DNA from: Macrotrachela quadricornifera | Taxonomy: Eukaryota; Rotifera; Eurotatoria; Philodinida; Philodinidae | Reading direction: 5' to 3' | DNA length: 64,000 nucleotides | Assembly: GCA_022393335.1 (NCBI GenBank) | Contig: JAJEKB010020276.1 | Coordinates: forward strand, 428,341-492,340 | In this document: positions 48,610-60,426 of the stretch, piece after piece | Layout of the letters: the number at the start of each line of letters is the position of its first letter | Numbering within the stretch: position 1 is the stretch's first letter | Program-made: the position numbers and the translations under genes | Notes under the pieces: model-generated | Told to the model about the DNA's origin: nothing | Seen by the model: only the letters and a program-made list of their open reading frames with translations | The model's database searches: none

Positions 48610-50136
48610 GTTTTCCTGAATTTTTAGTCAAACCGTATTGAAGAAGTTCTTCCTTCATCCTTAACATTAGCATCCGAAATATGATAGACTAAAAACGAAA
48701 CTATTCTGATAGAAACTTGAAAATTTACGAATTTGATAGCGCATATCTGCATTAAACTCAAGTAAAAGACTCTTTCTATAATGAACCGACCATTCATTTG
48801 ACGCATAAGATATACCGATTCCACACTGGGAAAGTTATCGGTTCTAATATGCCGGCTTTCAGCAGTTTTCTGCCAGTCTAATCGAAAGTTCAGGATATTG
48901 AAACAATCAATGGTTGGTGAAATTTTGTAAATAATTTTAAAACATTTTCTATATTTTTATTTTTAATGGAACATTGAAACAGTCACTAAAAGATAAAATT
49001 ATTATAGTTGAGAAAGAAAATTTTAGTATATTAATTATATATTTTGAATTTTTTCATATCGGAGATATGGAGACATTCAGTTATTGTTAAATATTATTTA
49101 TTAACAAATTTTGTTCTGTAATTAGTAAGTACCCTTTTTTGTAATGATGGAGACGTGACGACATACAATTAGCGGTTAAATTTTAGTAATTAGTAATTTT
49201 TTTTCTAGAATACATGACTCTTGTGATGATGCAGTCGATGGATTGAAAAAGTCGACTGACTATAAGAATTCGACGTTTCTCGAGCAGAGAGTGAAATAAC
49301 TCGATGTAGAACGACTACTTAAACCAAAGAACATTTAGTACGACATGCTCTTCTTAAAGTCCCAATATCACATATCATAGTATAAGGTATATTTAGGAGT
49401 ATAAATGATATGTAACGTAAAGGTTGTACAAATAGCATAATCGATAATGCATGATGTGTAATCTAACTTAAATTTTAAGCTGAATTTTTGTTTATAATGG
49501 AATTCCAATAGTAATAAGATCGAATTAAACTAAGAGATAGTTAACGAAACCCAAAATTGTGACAAATAAAGTGAACATTTTTCTAATTAATAGTCGACAA
49601 AAGCTGAAATTCGTTTCGTGGAAGTAAAAAATTGAATTCATCTTGTTAAAAGAAACAATATTATTTCAATTTTGCGCTTAATAAAAATAATTCAGCCTAA
49701 GTTTATTTTTGTCTAAAATTTAATTTTGCCTGTCACATATATTTGATAAAAGGGGTATAGTAAACATCATTCCACGCAGAATTTATAGAAATTTCCAAAA
49801 TTGGTTGTTACTGAGCATCTTCTTTCCAATTAGACTACACGAAAAAAGTTGAATGTATTTTATGCAATAGTAATTTTATCTATACAGTTTATCTCAATTT
49901 TTTCAAGGGTATTAATTAATTTTTTTTTCTCAATTGAGTCGGACTCAAAAACAGTGGAAACAGTACTTTGAATTTGATACGAGTTCGAAATAAGGAAACT
50001 AAACCTACAAAAAATATTTGTACACAGGGATATAGAATGAATGTGGTATCAGTTAGAAACATATGATAAAATTTCATTTAGGAGTAAATCATTATTGTCC
50101 TATCCACTTAGCCTTAAAATTTTTGCTTTCATATTT
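48610..50136. other. Intergenic, nothing recognised
   Basis: AT-rich; no coding-like frame or repeat boundary seen. Confidence 0.4.
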
Positions 50137-51208
50137 TTATTCTGAAATAGATGAATAAGTGTCAATGCATTTAACTGTCATCCAATTAACTAAAGGATAT
50201 TCATCTATATTCGTTATAACAGCTAGTTTATCAATATTATTAAGTTCATCAATATCTTGTCTTAAAATGGCATCAAATAATAGTTTAAATTGATTTTTAT
50301 TTCGTGTTTGGCTTGGATTTGAGCTAGCATAATAATAACCAGCTGTTGGGCGTTGAACACAAATATCTTTTGATAAAAATCTTAAACCAATATCATCATC
50401 CCCTCCATCCCAATGAAAATATTTATTAGAATAACCATTTAGTAAAATAAATGTTTTCGGTAAAATTTTTAATACACCACCAACAAGAAATGAATAGATC
50501 TTAGTATATGAACCATTCATTCGGAAACGCACATTAGCTGATATTTGAAGTGAATGATCATCTAATGTTAAACATGAATATAAATTCTGATCATTTTCTG
50601 GAATAAGATCAATATCTGAATCGAAAAAAAATAGAACATTTTATTTAAAAATAAATTAATCTACATATCATCTACCATGAAAAATAACACATGTTGGTTT
50701 ATGTTTTCATAAGATGATAAAATGCAATATTATACAATCGACCTTTATTAAATGCACCTGATGTTTGTTGTTCAATAATAAATATTTTATAATTTGAAAT
50801 TTTTTGTCGTTTTAAAAATGGTATTAAATTATACAATAAATTTCGTAAATTTTTTCCACGATAACGATATGGAATAATAGTTGCAATTATTTCATTTTGA
50901 AATAATGAATATGAATCTGTCGTTTCCCATAATTTGACATATTTTAATGTTGATAATGAACGTATTTGAAAATCATTAGATGGATTAAGATTAATATTCC
51001 AACTTCCATTTAAATTTATTAGACAAGTTTTTTGATAATTGATTAATTAAATTATATGAATTGAGAATACCATTATTAGCAATACATACTACTCGATAAT
51101 CATATAAGTGATTAATATGCACAGGTACTAAAATTTTTTCTTTGTTCAATAAATACAATGGTTTTTTGTAGGGAATAGAATAATTCCATAGATGAGTATT
51201 TTGATGAA
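50137..51208 (-). pseudogene. Beta-1,4-galactosyltransferase (GT7) gene, 5'-truncated and frameshifted
   Basis: Conserved blocks of the B4GALT family appear in order: IIATIIPYRYRGKNLRNLL (about 50895), FLKRQKISNYKIFIIEQ, FNKGRLYNIAFYHLM (about 50730), FHDIDLIPENDQNLYSC across a GT-AG intron (about 50677-50619; the second Asp of DxD kept), FLVGGVLKILPKTF, NGYSNKYFHWDGGDDDI (the family's WGWGGEDDD) and a C-terminal LINxxY-like end. Two frameshifts in A-runs (about 51028 and 50704) break the frame. The 5' end stops exactly where a transposable element begins (51209), so the transmembrane anchor and stem are missing. Homopolymer sequencing errors could explain the shifts, but not the missing start. 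Confidence 0.8.
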
Positions 51209-52446
51209 TCTATATATATAAAGAAGAAAGTTTGTCTGTTTGTCTGTTCGCTTATAACTCAGTCCGGGTATTCGTAGTTTATGCTAACACCACTAACACC
51301 CAACTTTATAAAAACACATATAGGTTCCCTATACTAACACCCACACCTTGACGAGGTATGCTCACTAACATCTACTAACACACACTTTGTACGAGTCCTA
51401 GAAAAAATATAATGTCAATAAACATCATAAAATGACCCCCATCCCTATTAACACTCAGAATCTCTCTAATATCCCACATAAACACTTCTACTTGTATTTA
51501 CTAACACCCATAGAACTGTATATCCTACATTCGGACCCAAAGAAATACTATCTCCGAACAAATTTTTCTCTGGAAACATATCAAGCCAGTCCAAAAGTCC
51601 TTATTTTGAGCCACTAACACCCAGAATCTCTCTTATAGTCCACACAAACACTTCAAGTTGTCTTCACTAACGCCCACAGAATTCCATAAACTACATTTTG
51701 ATCCGAATAAGTGTAATCCCGAATATTCCTTTTTCTGAAGAAAGGGTCTTACATTGAATAATGTCTGTTTAAGCCAATCAGATTTAAGAAAGGATATTTT
51801 CGGGTATTATCCAGATAGAACATAGGATTGTTCCGATCATACTAGAGATACCTTTTGATAACTTCTAAATGGCTCCGGTATACTCATGTGTCATCCGGAT
51901 AATACCCGAAAAAATCCTTGCTCAAATCTGATTGGCTGAAATAGTGTCTGCGCTATGGGCCGTTAACGGCCTTCCACTATGATCCATATGAAACATAGGG
52001 TTGTTTAGATCATATTAAAGATACCCTTTGATAACTTCTGAACGGCTTGAATATGTCCATGTTTCATCCGAATAATACCCGAAAATATCCTTCCTCAAAT
52101 CTGATTAGCTTAAACAGACATTTTTCAATGTAAGACCCTTTCTTTAGAAAAAGGAATATTTGAGATTACACTTATTCAGATCAAAATATAGCTTATGGAA
52201 TTCTGTGGGTGTTAGTGAACACAACTTGAAGTGTTTGTGTGGACTATAAGAGAGATTCTGGGTGTTAGTAGGTTGGGGGGTCATTTTATGGTGTTTGTTG
52301 ACAGTATATTTTTTCTAGGACTCGTACAAAGTGTGTGTTAGTAGATGTTAGTGAGCATACCTCGTCAAGGTGTGGATGTTAGGATAGGGAACCTATATGT
52401 GGTTTTATAAAGTTGGGTGTTAGTGGTGTTAGCATAGATTACGAAT
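51209..52446. mobile_element. Large foldback element with Helitron-like 5' end
   Basis: From TCTATATATATAAAG (51209) and TTTGTCTGTTTGTCTG, a start typical of Helitron 5' ends, the sequence enters a palindrome whose arms (GGGTATTCGTAGTTTATGC at 51268, inverted ending near 52449) run for most of 1.18 kb. Arms hold many CTAACACCC units and blocks such as ACCTTGACGAGGTATGCTC. The centre carries smaller inverted modules with ATCTGATTGGCTGAAA and AACATAGGGTTGTT, motifs also found inside the hAT foldback at 17.7-19.0 kb. No Helitron 3' hairpin-CTRR end or Rep/helicase was found, so the superfamily is uncertain. It truncates the galactosyltransferase gene. Confidence 0.7.
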
Positions 52447-52869
52447 ACCCTCAAAGAATATAATTTTAGTGCGGTTCAATGCGCCTTTTCGTGAAGATTT
52501 TAAGTATGGTCTTGGATTGTAGTTTGGCCCTTGATTTAGCGAAGAAAACAAGGTTAAACTATTTGTTAACGCAGTTTTACGAAAAAATCGTATAGAAAAA
52601 GTACCGTTTTCTAGCGCCAAAAGTATTTTAAACATATCTCTATCAAAACAAACGATAATTGGCAATATTTTTATATCAAAATGTTCGGAATCAAAAGTTC
52701 TACAAACTATGTAATATTAATGTGGATGAGCAAATAATTTTTAATTCAGAGGGTACTTCTAATGGATGCTCTCTTATCCTAGAAATGCAAAAAAATCACT
52801 GTTTGTTGAATTATTTTGTTGGTTCAAAAAAGCAAGAGTTCCCACCTAGCGCATCTTGTAGAACAACTA

Positions 52870-53855
52870 CTTAGGGCATACCAAAAGTAGTGAGGGAAGT
52901 ACTTTTTTTCCTTAGGCAGAGGTCTAAAAAAAATGTCTTTTTTTACCAATCGATAGAGCGTGTTTCGCGCTATCTTTCTATGCTATTTGATCACTATTCA
53001 GTTGATCTTATAATAATAATATTTCGATAAGAACTATTTTCATTGAAAATTAGCTGGTAGCATTTAGATCATAACGGACATGGCATTATAAAAATGGGAC
53101 ACTTTTGTATTTCATTTTATCATCACTTAACGCGTTGTATTAGAAAAACAGAATATATCAGAAGATGCAGCGTGAAAAGCTCTACAACTTATAAAGGATC
53201 GCTTATTCTATAGTTGCACTTTATGTTTGCAGAATGGACAAAATTCTGAGCGATCAATTTTGACGTTGCAAAACAAGATTGACTTTTTTAGTAAATGACG
53301 AATTCGGTTTCTTTTTATCTTATCTTTTTTATAATTGTTCTCTCTAAATTGTAGAGCTTTTCACGCTGTATCATGCAGTATATTTTGTTTCTTTAAATAA
53401 AACATCTTAGGTAATAAAAAAGATGAGATAGGGGAAACCGAATGCATTTTTTACTAAAAAAACAATATTGTTTCCGCAATATGGAAATTTGGTCGTTCAG
53501 AGTTTTGTTCGTTTTGAAAATAAATAGTGCAACTATAGAATAAGCGATCCTTTATAAATTGTAGAGCTTTTCACGCTGCATCTTCTGATATATTCTGTTT
53601 TTCTAATACAACGTATTAAATGATAATAAAGTAGAATGCGAAAGTGCCACACTCATTATGATCTAATGCTACCAGACAATTTTCAATGAAAATAGTTCTT
53701 ATCGAAACTTTATTATTATAAGATCAACTGAATAGTGATCAAATAGCATAGAAAGATAGCGCGAAACACGCTCTATCGATTGGTAGAAAAAAATTTTTTT
53801 AGACCTCTGCCTAAGGAAAAAAGTACTTCCCTCACTACTTTTGGTATGCCCTAAG
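52870..53855. mobile_element. TA-flanked non-autonomous element with long inverted termini, copy 2
   Basis: CTTAGGGCATACCAAAAG at the left end is exactly inverted at the right end; the match extends about 60 bp (AGTGAGGGAAGTACTT, CCTTAGGCAGAGGTC) and continues with few differences for most of each arm. TA borders both ends (52868-52869 and 53856-53857). The length of 986 bp equals copy 1 (985 bp). The interior holds three copies of the GATGCAGCGTGAAAAGCTCTA module in mixed orientation. Higher arm identity than copy 1 suggests it is younger. Non-coding. Confidence 0.8.
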
Positions 53856-53857
53856 TA

Positions 53858-54750
53858 ATTCTCTACGAAATCCTCTATACCGCTGTCCGGAAATAAAATT
53901 TTCGTGTAACTTTTTTCATTACAAAAACATACACTAAAATATACCTAATGAATAGAATGTATGAAAACACAATATAACTAAAAGTTTAGGAAAACTTCGA
54001 TGGAGTATAATCAAAATGTAGCTTAACTCATCAGCTTTCAGAATATATAAGATAGTTGGTACTTTATGCGTTTAGTTGGAAAGTTCATCTAAAAACAAGG
54101 TCTTCTAAAAAATCAGGTTTTAGCTATCTATCATTTGAAGACCTCTAATGTGATGAACTATATGTATGTACTTATTAAAGAAATTTCACAAACTGATATG
54201 CGGCATCTTAATACCCCAATATGATCTACAAACGCTGAAAGTTTCACGCGATTTAGAGAAACTCGATATAAACGTGGTTGAGGTCCCATGGATTACCCCT
54301 ACCGTTACTAGAACTTGTATTTACGCCTATATGCATCTGTGCTCGTACTCGAAAAAGACCGTACTTGCCCGCCTCGCCATAGTATAATATGATACATTCA
54401 GCTTGAGTAAGCTGATCAGTATGTGAAGTGGAGGTCTAGACGATTGATACTCTATATGTTCATTTCTCTAATATTTCATTTAGAGATCCTGCCAAGAACC
54501 TAATGTCATTCTGAAGAATCTTTGAGGAATTCCAATCATATTTGAAAAGATGAGAACAAAAATCTTTTATTTTTCCAATTTTGAAATTCTGACAGGATCC
54601 TGGAATTTCCTGTCTACACACTTCTCTCACGATTTAGTCATTTCTTCAGGAAAAAAAAGCCCATCCTTGCAAGATCTTGATCATATCTTTCTAGAATCTC
54701 GCGCTGAAACATCAAAGATTTTTCTTAGGGCTATTGCTTGAACAAACGGG
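53858..54750. other. Intergenic, nothing recognised
   Basis: Two plus-strand frames (54166-54387, 54550-54741) lack coding-like features. Confidence 0.3.
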
Positions 54751-55064
54751 TACTCAGACATTTCGTCCTTTATATTTTGTCCCTTACTGTTTGCCCTTTT
54801 TAAATTCGTCCTACATACTTTTTGTTCGATTTCATTTCGTTTCTTGACAATTCGTCCTAATTATGTCTTGTCCCGTTACATTTGATCCTCTTACACCTCG
54901 TCCCAAAAGCTAAGTAATCATTTTTTATCACGATGATATGAAATAAAATTCATTTAAAATCATTTAAACTCATATTTTCAAGTTCATTGCAATTCGGTTT
55001 AAATAATCTTTAATATCATAAAAATTGTACGACAGCGTGAGTGTTTTTAAATGTACATTAAGAT

Positions 55065-56490
55065 CTACATACACTTTTTTCTTTTTTCTGAAAGTGCACC
55101 AGCACGCCGAGATTGTTCACATAGAATACATTTAGTAATTTTGACGTTAGAGGGCTGTTTAATCGATATTCGATTGTTGAATGCGTGATACCATCCTTCT
55201 ACCAAATTGTTTGATCTTGATAAATCTTGAATAACTCTTTCGTACATATTCCAAAGCTTCAAGCTGTATTTTGGTGGACCACATTGAATACTTAAATAAG
55301 GATTATGAATTACTGAAGGCATCAAATAAATACCTTTAAACGAACATAAACCTCATCCTTTCTTTTGTCCAACCTAAACTCGTTCAAAATAAGCAAGTAA
55401 TGGATAATTTTCCCCTTCAAAATCATCAATAATTAATGCATAACCTTTTGCCACACCTGAAACAGGTACGAAAGCAAGTGCCATTAGCTTCTTTACGTTC
55501 ATTCGAAATTTATCATTGGTGGTGTATTTATTCTGAAAACCTAATGTCCGCACTTTCCACCAAAAACATTGACTCATATGAAATAGACGTTTTCAGACAA
55601 AAACCGCATGAAAAATGATCTATCGGATGAGCATTTGGAAATTTTGTTTTAAGTGACTTGAGTGTTGCACTTTTAAAATCTACTCAAATAGATTCAGATT
55701 CAAAGTCATGCGACAGTAGCAACTGTTTGAAAAAATTACTGTAATCATCAGTTGCTTTGCCAATAAGTAGGACGAATATGAGAGGAATAATTTGAAGGGA
55801 AAACATGCCATGAACAGTAAATAATTGATAATGGCTTTTTGGATATATTTATATGAGCGAATTGTAAGGGCGTACATACACTGAAAGTTTCGTCCATAAA
55901 CCGATATTCACATTTTCTTTAAAATTGATAAATTTTTATCACACGTAAATATCAGCATCAAATGATCTCCAAATAAGATGAAATTCTCCCCCCGATCAGT
56001 TAGTCGAAATATATATATGGCAATTGACCATTTTCATCAAATTGTACTGATCGTCATTCACGATGGATTATTTGCATTAATGCATTATCCGTTGGTAAAT
56101 CAGGAACTGCATTTAATGGAATGGTACGTAATGCATCAAATAATATGGTGCTAATGGCTTCATTTGATGATGAACTTCGAGTCTTAATTTCATTTTTTAA
56201 TCGAACAATATGAACATGATCTAGATCAAGTGCATGACTATGTTCCGATAGTTCTTTAACAAACACTTCCATCTGATTATCCATATGACATCAACCTGTA
56301 AAAAACATGAAACGAAATTCAGAGATTATACTTAATTATTTGTTTCTTACTTCTGCAATTTCAGTCTTCACAACGAAATATATACATTTTTTCTTTGTCA
56401 TACAATGTTGAGTGTATAAATAACCCGTATAGTATAACATCGGACTCTCTCGAGAACTTGTCAACACTTGAATTTGACTCATTATCTCAC
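55065..56490 (-). pseudogene. FLYWCH zinc-finger MULE transposase, degenerate
   Basis: The N-terminus (from about 56490) matches a FLYWCH finger (LTSSRESPMLYYTGYLYTQ) with damaged metal ligands. A linker with DHVHIVRLKNEIKTRSSSS and a stop near 56055 follows. The transposase core is recognisable in different frames: FPSN.SSHIRPTY near 55790, MALAFVPVSGVAKGYALI near 55470, and the C-terminal YSLKLWNMYERVIQDLSRSNN then EGWYHAFNN near 55240. Several stops and frameshifts make it inactive. The family moves DNA by a DDE transposase; no intact acidic triad could be traced. Confidence 0.75.
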
Positions 56491-56642
56491 TATAAATACG
56501 AATTCTCTCAAGATAGTAATATGTAATTGTACAAATGAACAAATAACAAAGAAATAATTTTGATTTATGTATAGAATTGATAGAGGACATTTATCTATTT
56601 TCAATTGGTCTTTGAAAACCACAATGATTCAATAGACGTAAC

Positions 56643-58520
56643 GAGGGTTGCCAACTCCAAAGATGTCGAATGAGGTACAAAAGATCTCAAATGGGGCACA
56701 CACGAGGTACAATTTTTCTCAAAATGTGGTACATTATATTTTTAAAAATCAAAGATATACCACTAAAAAATTGCTTAAAAAAGTTCGTTTTCTTAGAAAT
56801 GAGAGAACGTATTTTACCTTCTCTGTATGGGATATGTTCCACCGATAATGTTGTGCTTTTCTGTTCGGTACTGACTTGCTGTTTTGTTTCCTCATTTGAT
56901 GTCGACCAGTGAATTAATGAGTTCATCGTTGTCGATTTGGTGAAGTTACAACCCTTGGTTTTTTCCTGTCTTTCGAACGCAAACAAGTATAAATAAACGA
57001 AATAGTTCAAAAGTAGTGGAATAGTGATAAGTTGAAGGAGAAAAACGGATTTGTGAATTTCAATGAATTTCTCTGGATCTCAAAGGAAGTTTTTGCAAAA
57101 CGAATATTATCTAAACCTTATATACTAGGCCTCTCTTGTGGTATTATTACATTGAACATCAATAGCATCAGTTTGAGCGCGTTTTCGGTATTGTTGATCA
57201 CGATATTTTTCGAGCTATGTTTTGATTTCTCGTTGAAGATGCGATATTCAAATCAGTTTTTACATTTAGTGATTAAAATTTTATTTTTTTGAGAACTCAG
57301 AAGGCTTTAGAATCTAGATAATATTTTTCGCATTAATTTCTTTCTTCTTGAAATAGATATGGCCATCCGACTAACTTTAAGTACTTTCAAGCATCTGGAT
57401 CAAGCTATAATTTAGAAAATAGCTTTCGATTTTTCCAGTTAACCTATAGTTTCCGTAGTGCAGTTTGAATAGATTATATCTGACTTTCATGATCGGCGTG
57501 CATTTCTCAAGATAGCTTTGATTCAACGAAATAGGCAGCCTTTATAAAAAATCCTGTCTTTCGAATGCTATCTTGATTAGATAACTTGAGACTCATGTTG
57601 AAAATCCTACTTCGATCATCTAGGAAGCTTACCCATTAGGGAGGGCTGAGGGTCTAGTTTTCTCCCCAAAATTTGAAAGTATGTCTCACTTCCTGCCAGA
57701 AATTTTAAAACTTTCTGCTAAAACTTTCGAATTTTTCTGATAAACGAGCGCAAAAACTGGAATTTTGAGCGGTTTTCTTTGATTTTCTGTCAAGAAAATC
57801 TCGCAGAAAATGCATGGTTTCAGTGTTTTCTACTTGATATATGCCAGAAAGCCACCTGATAGCACTTTCAAGCAAAATTTGCGGCCTTTCCACTTTTAAA
57901 AACAATCGGGATTTATGCATCTAAATTAAAAACAATAGCACAAGTGACAATTCGCAAAATAATTCAAAGCACCATTCTCGATCGGAGAGACAGAAAAACC
58001 ATTGCGAAAGTCATATGTCATCTAAAGAAGCCAAAAAATAATGTTAAAAGGATATCTCCATTGAAAAATGTCTACTAGCAGAAGTTCAAATGATTCTTGA
58101 CTGCCTTGTGATTTTGATTATTTCAGGAGTGACGTTAGCCTTCTTTTTACGATATTTTCTAAATTTGATATTCACAGCTGTTTAGATTTTAGAATGATTT
58201 TGTGAATTGAAATCAGCTTTTTTCCTTTTCTCAGCACCTATCATAAAATCAATCTAACTTTGGTGTAAAATTGAGAGGTCAGAAGAAGAGGATACATAAA
58301 TCTATGCAGGCGCAACGGTTATTCATACTTACTAATTTTGAATCAGTCGTTATGATTTACACTTCGCATCTCTACAAAAACAACAGTACATAAAGAGAAA
58401 ATCTCCTTCATTTTACTCAAAGATGATCTATCTATAGTGTAAAAGCAAAGTTTCTAAGTGGGGTACAAACGGTTGAATTGAGGTACTGTAGCCCATTTTG
58501 GGATACAGTTGGCAACCCTG
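56643..58520. mobile_element. hAT element inserted in the MULE, 8-bp target duplication
   Basis: The termini GAGGGTTGCCAACT (left) and AGTTGGCAACCCTG (right) are inverted copies of the common hAT end CAGGGTTGCCAAC. GACGTAAC directly flanks both sides (56635-56642 and 58521-58528). The length is 1878 bp. Subterminal GGGGYACA/GAGGTAC motifs repeat near both ends. No transposase is readable (the longest frame, 56687-57010 minus, has no recognised domain), so it is non-autonomous or decayed. Confidence 0.85.
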
Positions 58521-58735
58521 GACGTAACGATAAAAATTCATTCACATACAACATTTTTTTCAATTTCTATGGAAATTGATCTTCAAAAAATTACACGATA
58601 AAATATATAAGAAGAAAGTAAATTTGGACGAGGTTTAAAAAGACACAATGGAATGGGACAAAAAGTAATTAGGGCGAATCGTGTCGGACGAATAGTAAGG
58701 CACGAACTATTACATACCGAAGTGAGGGGTCACCG

Positions 58736-59272
58736 AACAGACAAAGTGAATACTATTAACAATGAGAATGAAAGTAAGAGAGACAACATTTTTGAGTGAA
58801 CTCACTTATCCGCTCCATTGAACACTGTTGGAAATTATATAAAACTTCAAGAAATATACTATCTTGTGGGTGGGATATAAATAGTTTTTATTTCAATTTC
58901 AATGAGACAATGCATATGAAAAAAGACCACTAAAGAACAAGAAATCTCTGTATTTTTTCTATCATTATTTTAATACATGATATTTAACAATATCCTATAT
59001 ATGTCTTTCGAGGATTTTAAACTACTTCTATCAAGAAAAAGGTTTCTCTCCAATTTATATTTTCTTTATATTTGAGACATCATTGATATAGACATCAGTA
59101 AAACATATTATAATAATACTTTTCTTTATAACAACTGAGAATTTTCTCTATTCTTCTCTATCACATCAAACAGAGTGAAAAACAATATTTTAGAAGTTTG
59201 TCTTTTCTCACAATTCACAAAGAAAATGAAAGATTTCTTTTGATGATAATCATGTTTTTCTCTTTCTTTTAG
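58736..59272. other. Upstream flank of the NHL gene
   Basis: Should contain the first exon and promoter of the NHL gene, but no signal-peptide exon could be recognised. Confidence 0.3.
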
Positions 59273-60246
59273 TACCACTTCGTGCCAGTTTAATAGATAT
59301 TCCTCCAAATGCCAAATGGAACAAGAATGGTCAAATAGTAGGAGGACAAAATCCAAGACTCTTTGCCCCTCGAGGTTTATATGTGGATGATGAACAAACA
59401 ATTTATGTTGCTGATGAGCGGAATCACTGTATTGTGGCATGGAAATTGGGTGAAACAAATGGACAAATAATGGCAGGTGGACATGGAGCAGGAAATGGTA
59501 CTCATCAATTGTATGGACCAACAGATGTGATCGTGGATAAAGAGAGAGATAGTCTTATTATTTGTGATCGCTGCAATGAAAGAGTAGTTAGATGGCCTCG
59601 ACAAAATGGAACAAGTGGAGAAATAATTATTTCGAATATCACTTGTGGAGGTTTGACAATGGATGACAATGGATTTCTCTATGTCTCTGATACAGTCAAG
59701 AATGAAGTAAGAAGATATCGAATAGGTAATTCACAAGGAATAGTAGTAGCAGGTGGAAACGGATATGGAAATCATCTTGATCAGCTTGATTACCCCGCTT
59801 ACATATTCGTCGATCAAGAACATTCAGTATTTGTGTCTGATTGGAATAATCACCGTGTGATGAAATGGATAAAAGGTGCAAAAGAAGGTATTGTTGTTGC
59901 TGGTGGAAAAGGATATGGAAATAGTTTGACAGAATTGAATTATCCTAATGGAGTTGTAGTTGATCAATTGGGTACTGTTTATGTAGCTGATAGTTGTAAT
60001 GATCGAATTGCAGGTTGGCCTAAAGGAGCACAACAAGGAAATGTTATTGTTGGTAAAAATGGTAGAGGAGCACAAGCAAATCAACTCAATGAGCCTGTGG
60101 GATTGTCATTTGATCGACAAGGTAATCTCTATGTTGTTGATCATTATAACAATCGAGTACAACGATTTAATATTGAAATATCATGTAATAAATGGGATGA
60201 ATTGATAAATTTTATTTATTTTCAGCTATTGATTATTATATTTTGA
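59273..60246 (+). CDS. NHL-repeat beta-propeller protein (first exon not found)
   Basis: An exon opens after a strong acceptor (TCTTTCTTTTAG at 59272) and stays open for about 324 codons to 60246, reading PLRASLIDIPPNAKWNKNG at the start. It carries five to six NHL repeats of about 50 aa, each with the pattern G.....L..P.G..VD..G.VYVAD..N.RV..W: for example LFAPRGLYVDD, LYGPTDVIVDK, LDYPAYIFVDQ, LNYPNGVVVDQ, LNEPVGLSFDR with YVADSCNDRI and YVVDHYNNRV. Repeat number is that of a six-bladed propeller, a protein- or RNA-binding platform. The final hydrophobic stretch (LINFIYFQLLIIIF) after RVQRFNIE is unusual and may be read-through of a last donor or a C-terminal anchor. The N-terminus is in an unidentified upstream exon. 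Confidence 0.85.
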
Positions 60247-60426
60247 TTGCTGTGTAATTATAATTGAAAAGAAATAAAACGAATTGATATATATTTATAT
60301 TCATGTGCGCGCGCGACCAGAAAGACCCTGGTTGTTGGAGGCATAAAAGCCAACAGCGGTAAGACAATGTGCGTACATAAAAGGTCTTTCCGTTGTCTTT
60401 GTCCGGCAAGAGCAGTATCCCTTTGG

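Larger units (their letters stand above)
54750..58735. mobile_element. MULE-type DNA transposon with TTCGTCC/GGACGAA-rich inverted termini
   Basis: About 150 bp at each end consist of repeated TTCGTCC and TTTGTCCC units (left about 54760-54905), inverted on the right as GGACGAGG, GGGACAAAAAGTAATTAGGG and GGACGAATAGTAAGG (58625-58705). Between them lies a degenerate FLYWCH/MULE transposase on the minus strand. Exact termini and a 9-bp target duplication could not be fixed. A separate hAT element inserted inside (56643-58520). Without it the transposon would be about 2.1 kb. Confidence 0.7.

Noticed and set aside
52429..52874. Continuation of the galactosyltransferase gene beyond the element
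   Set aside because: No GT7 N-terminal or stem-like sequence could be found on the minus strand here.
56687..57010. hAT transposase fragment
   Set aside because: The 107-codon frame lies inside the hAT element but has no recognisable zinc finger or dimerisation motif.
59126..60084. Several minus-strand frames over the NHL gene
   Set aside because: Antisense shadows produced by the repetitive coding sequence.
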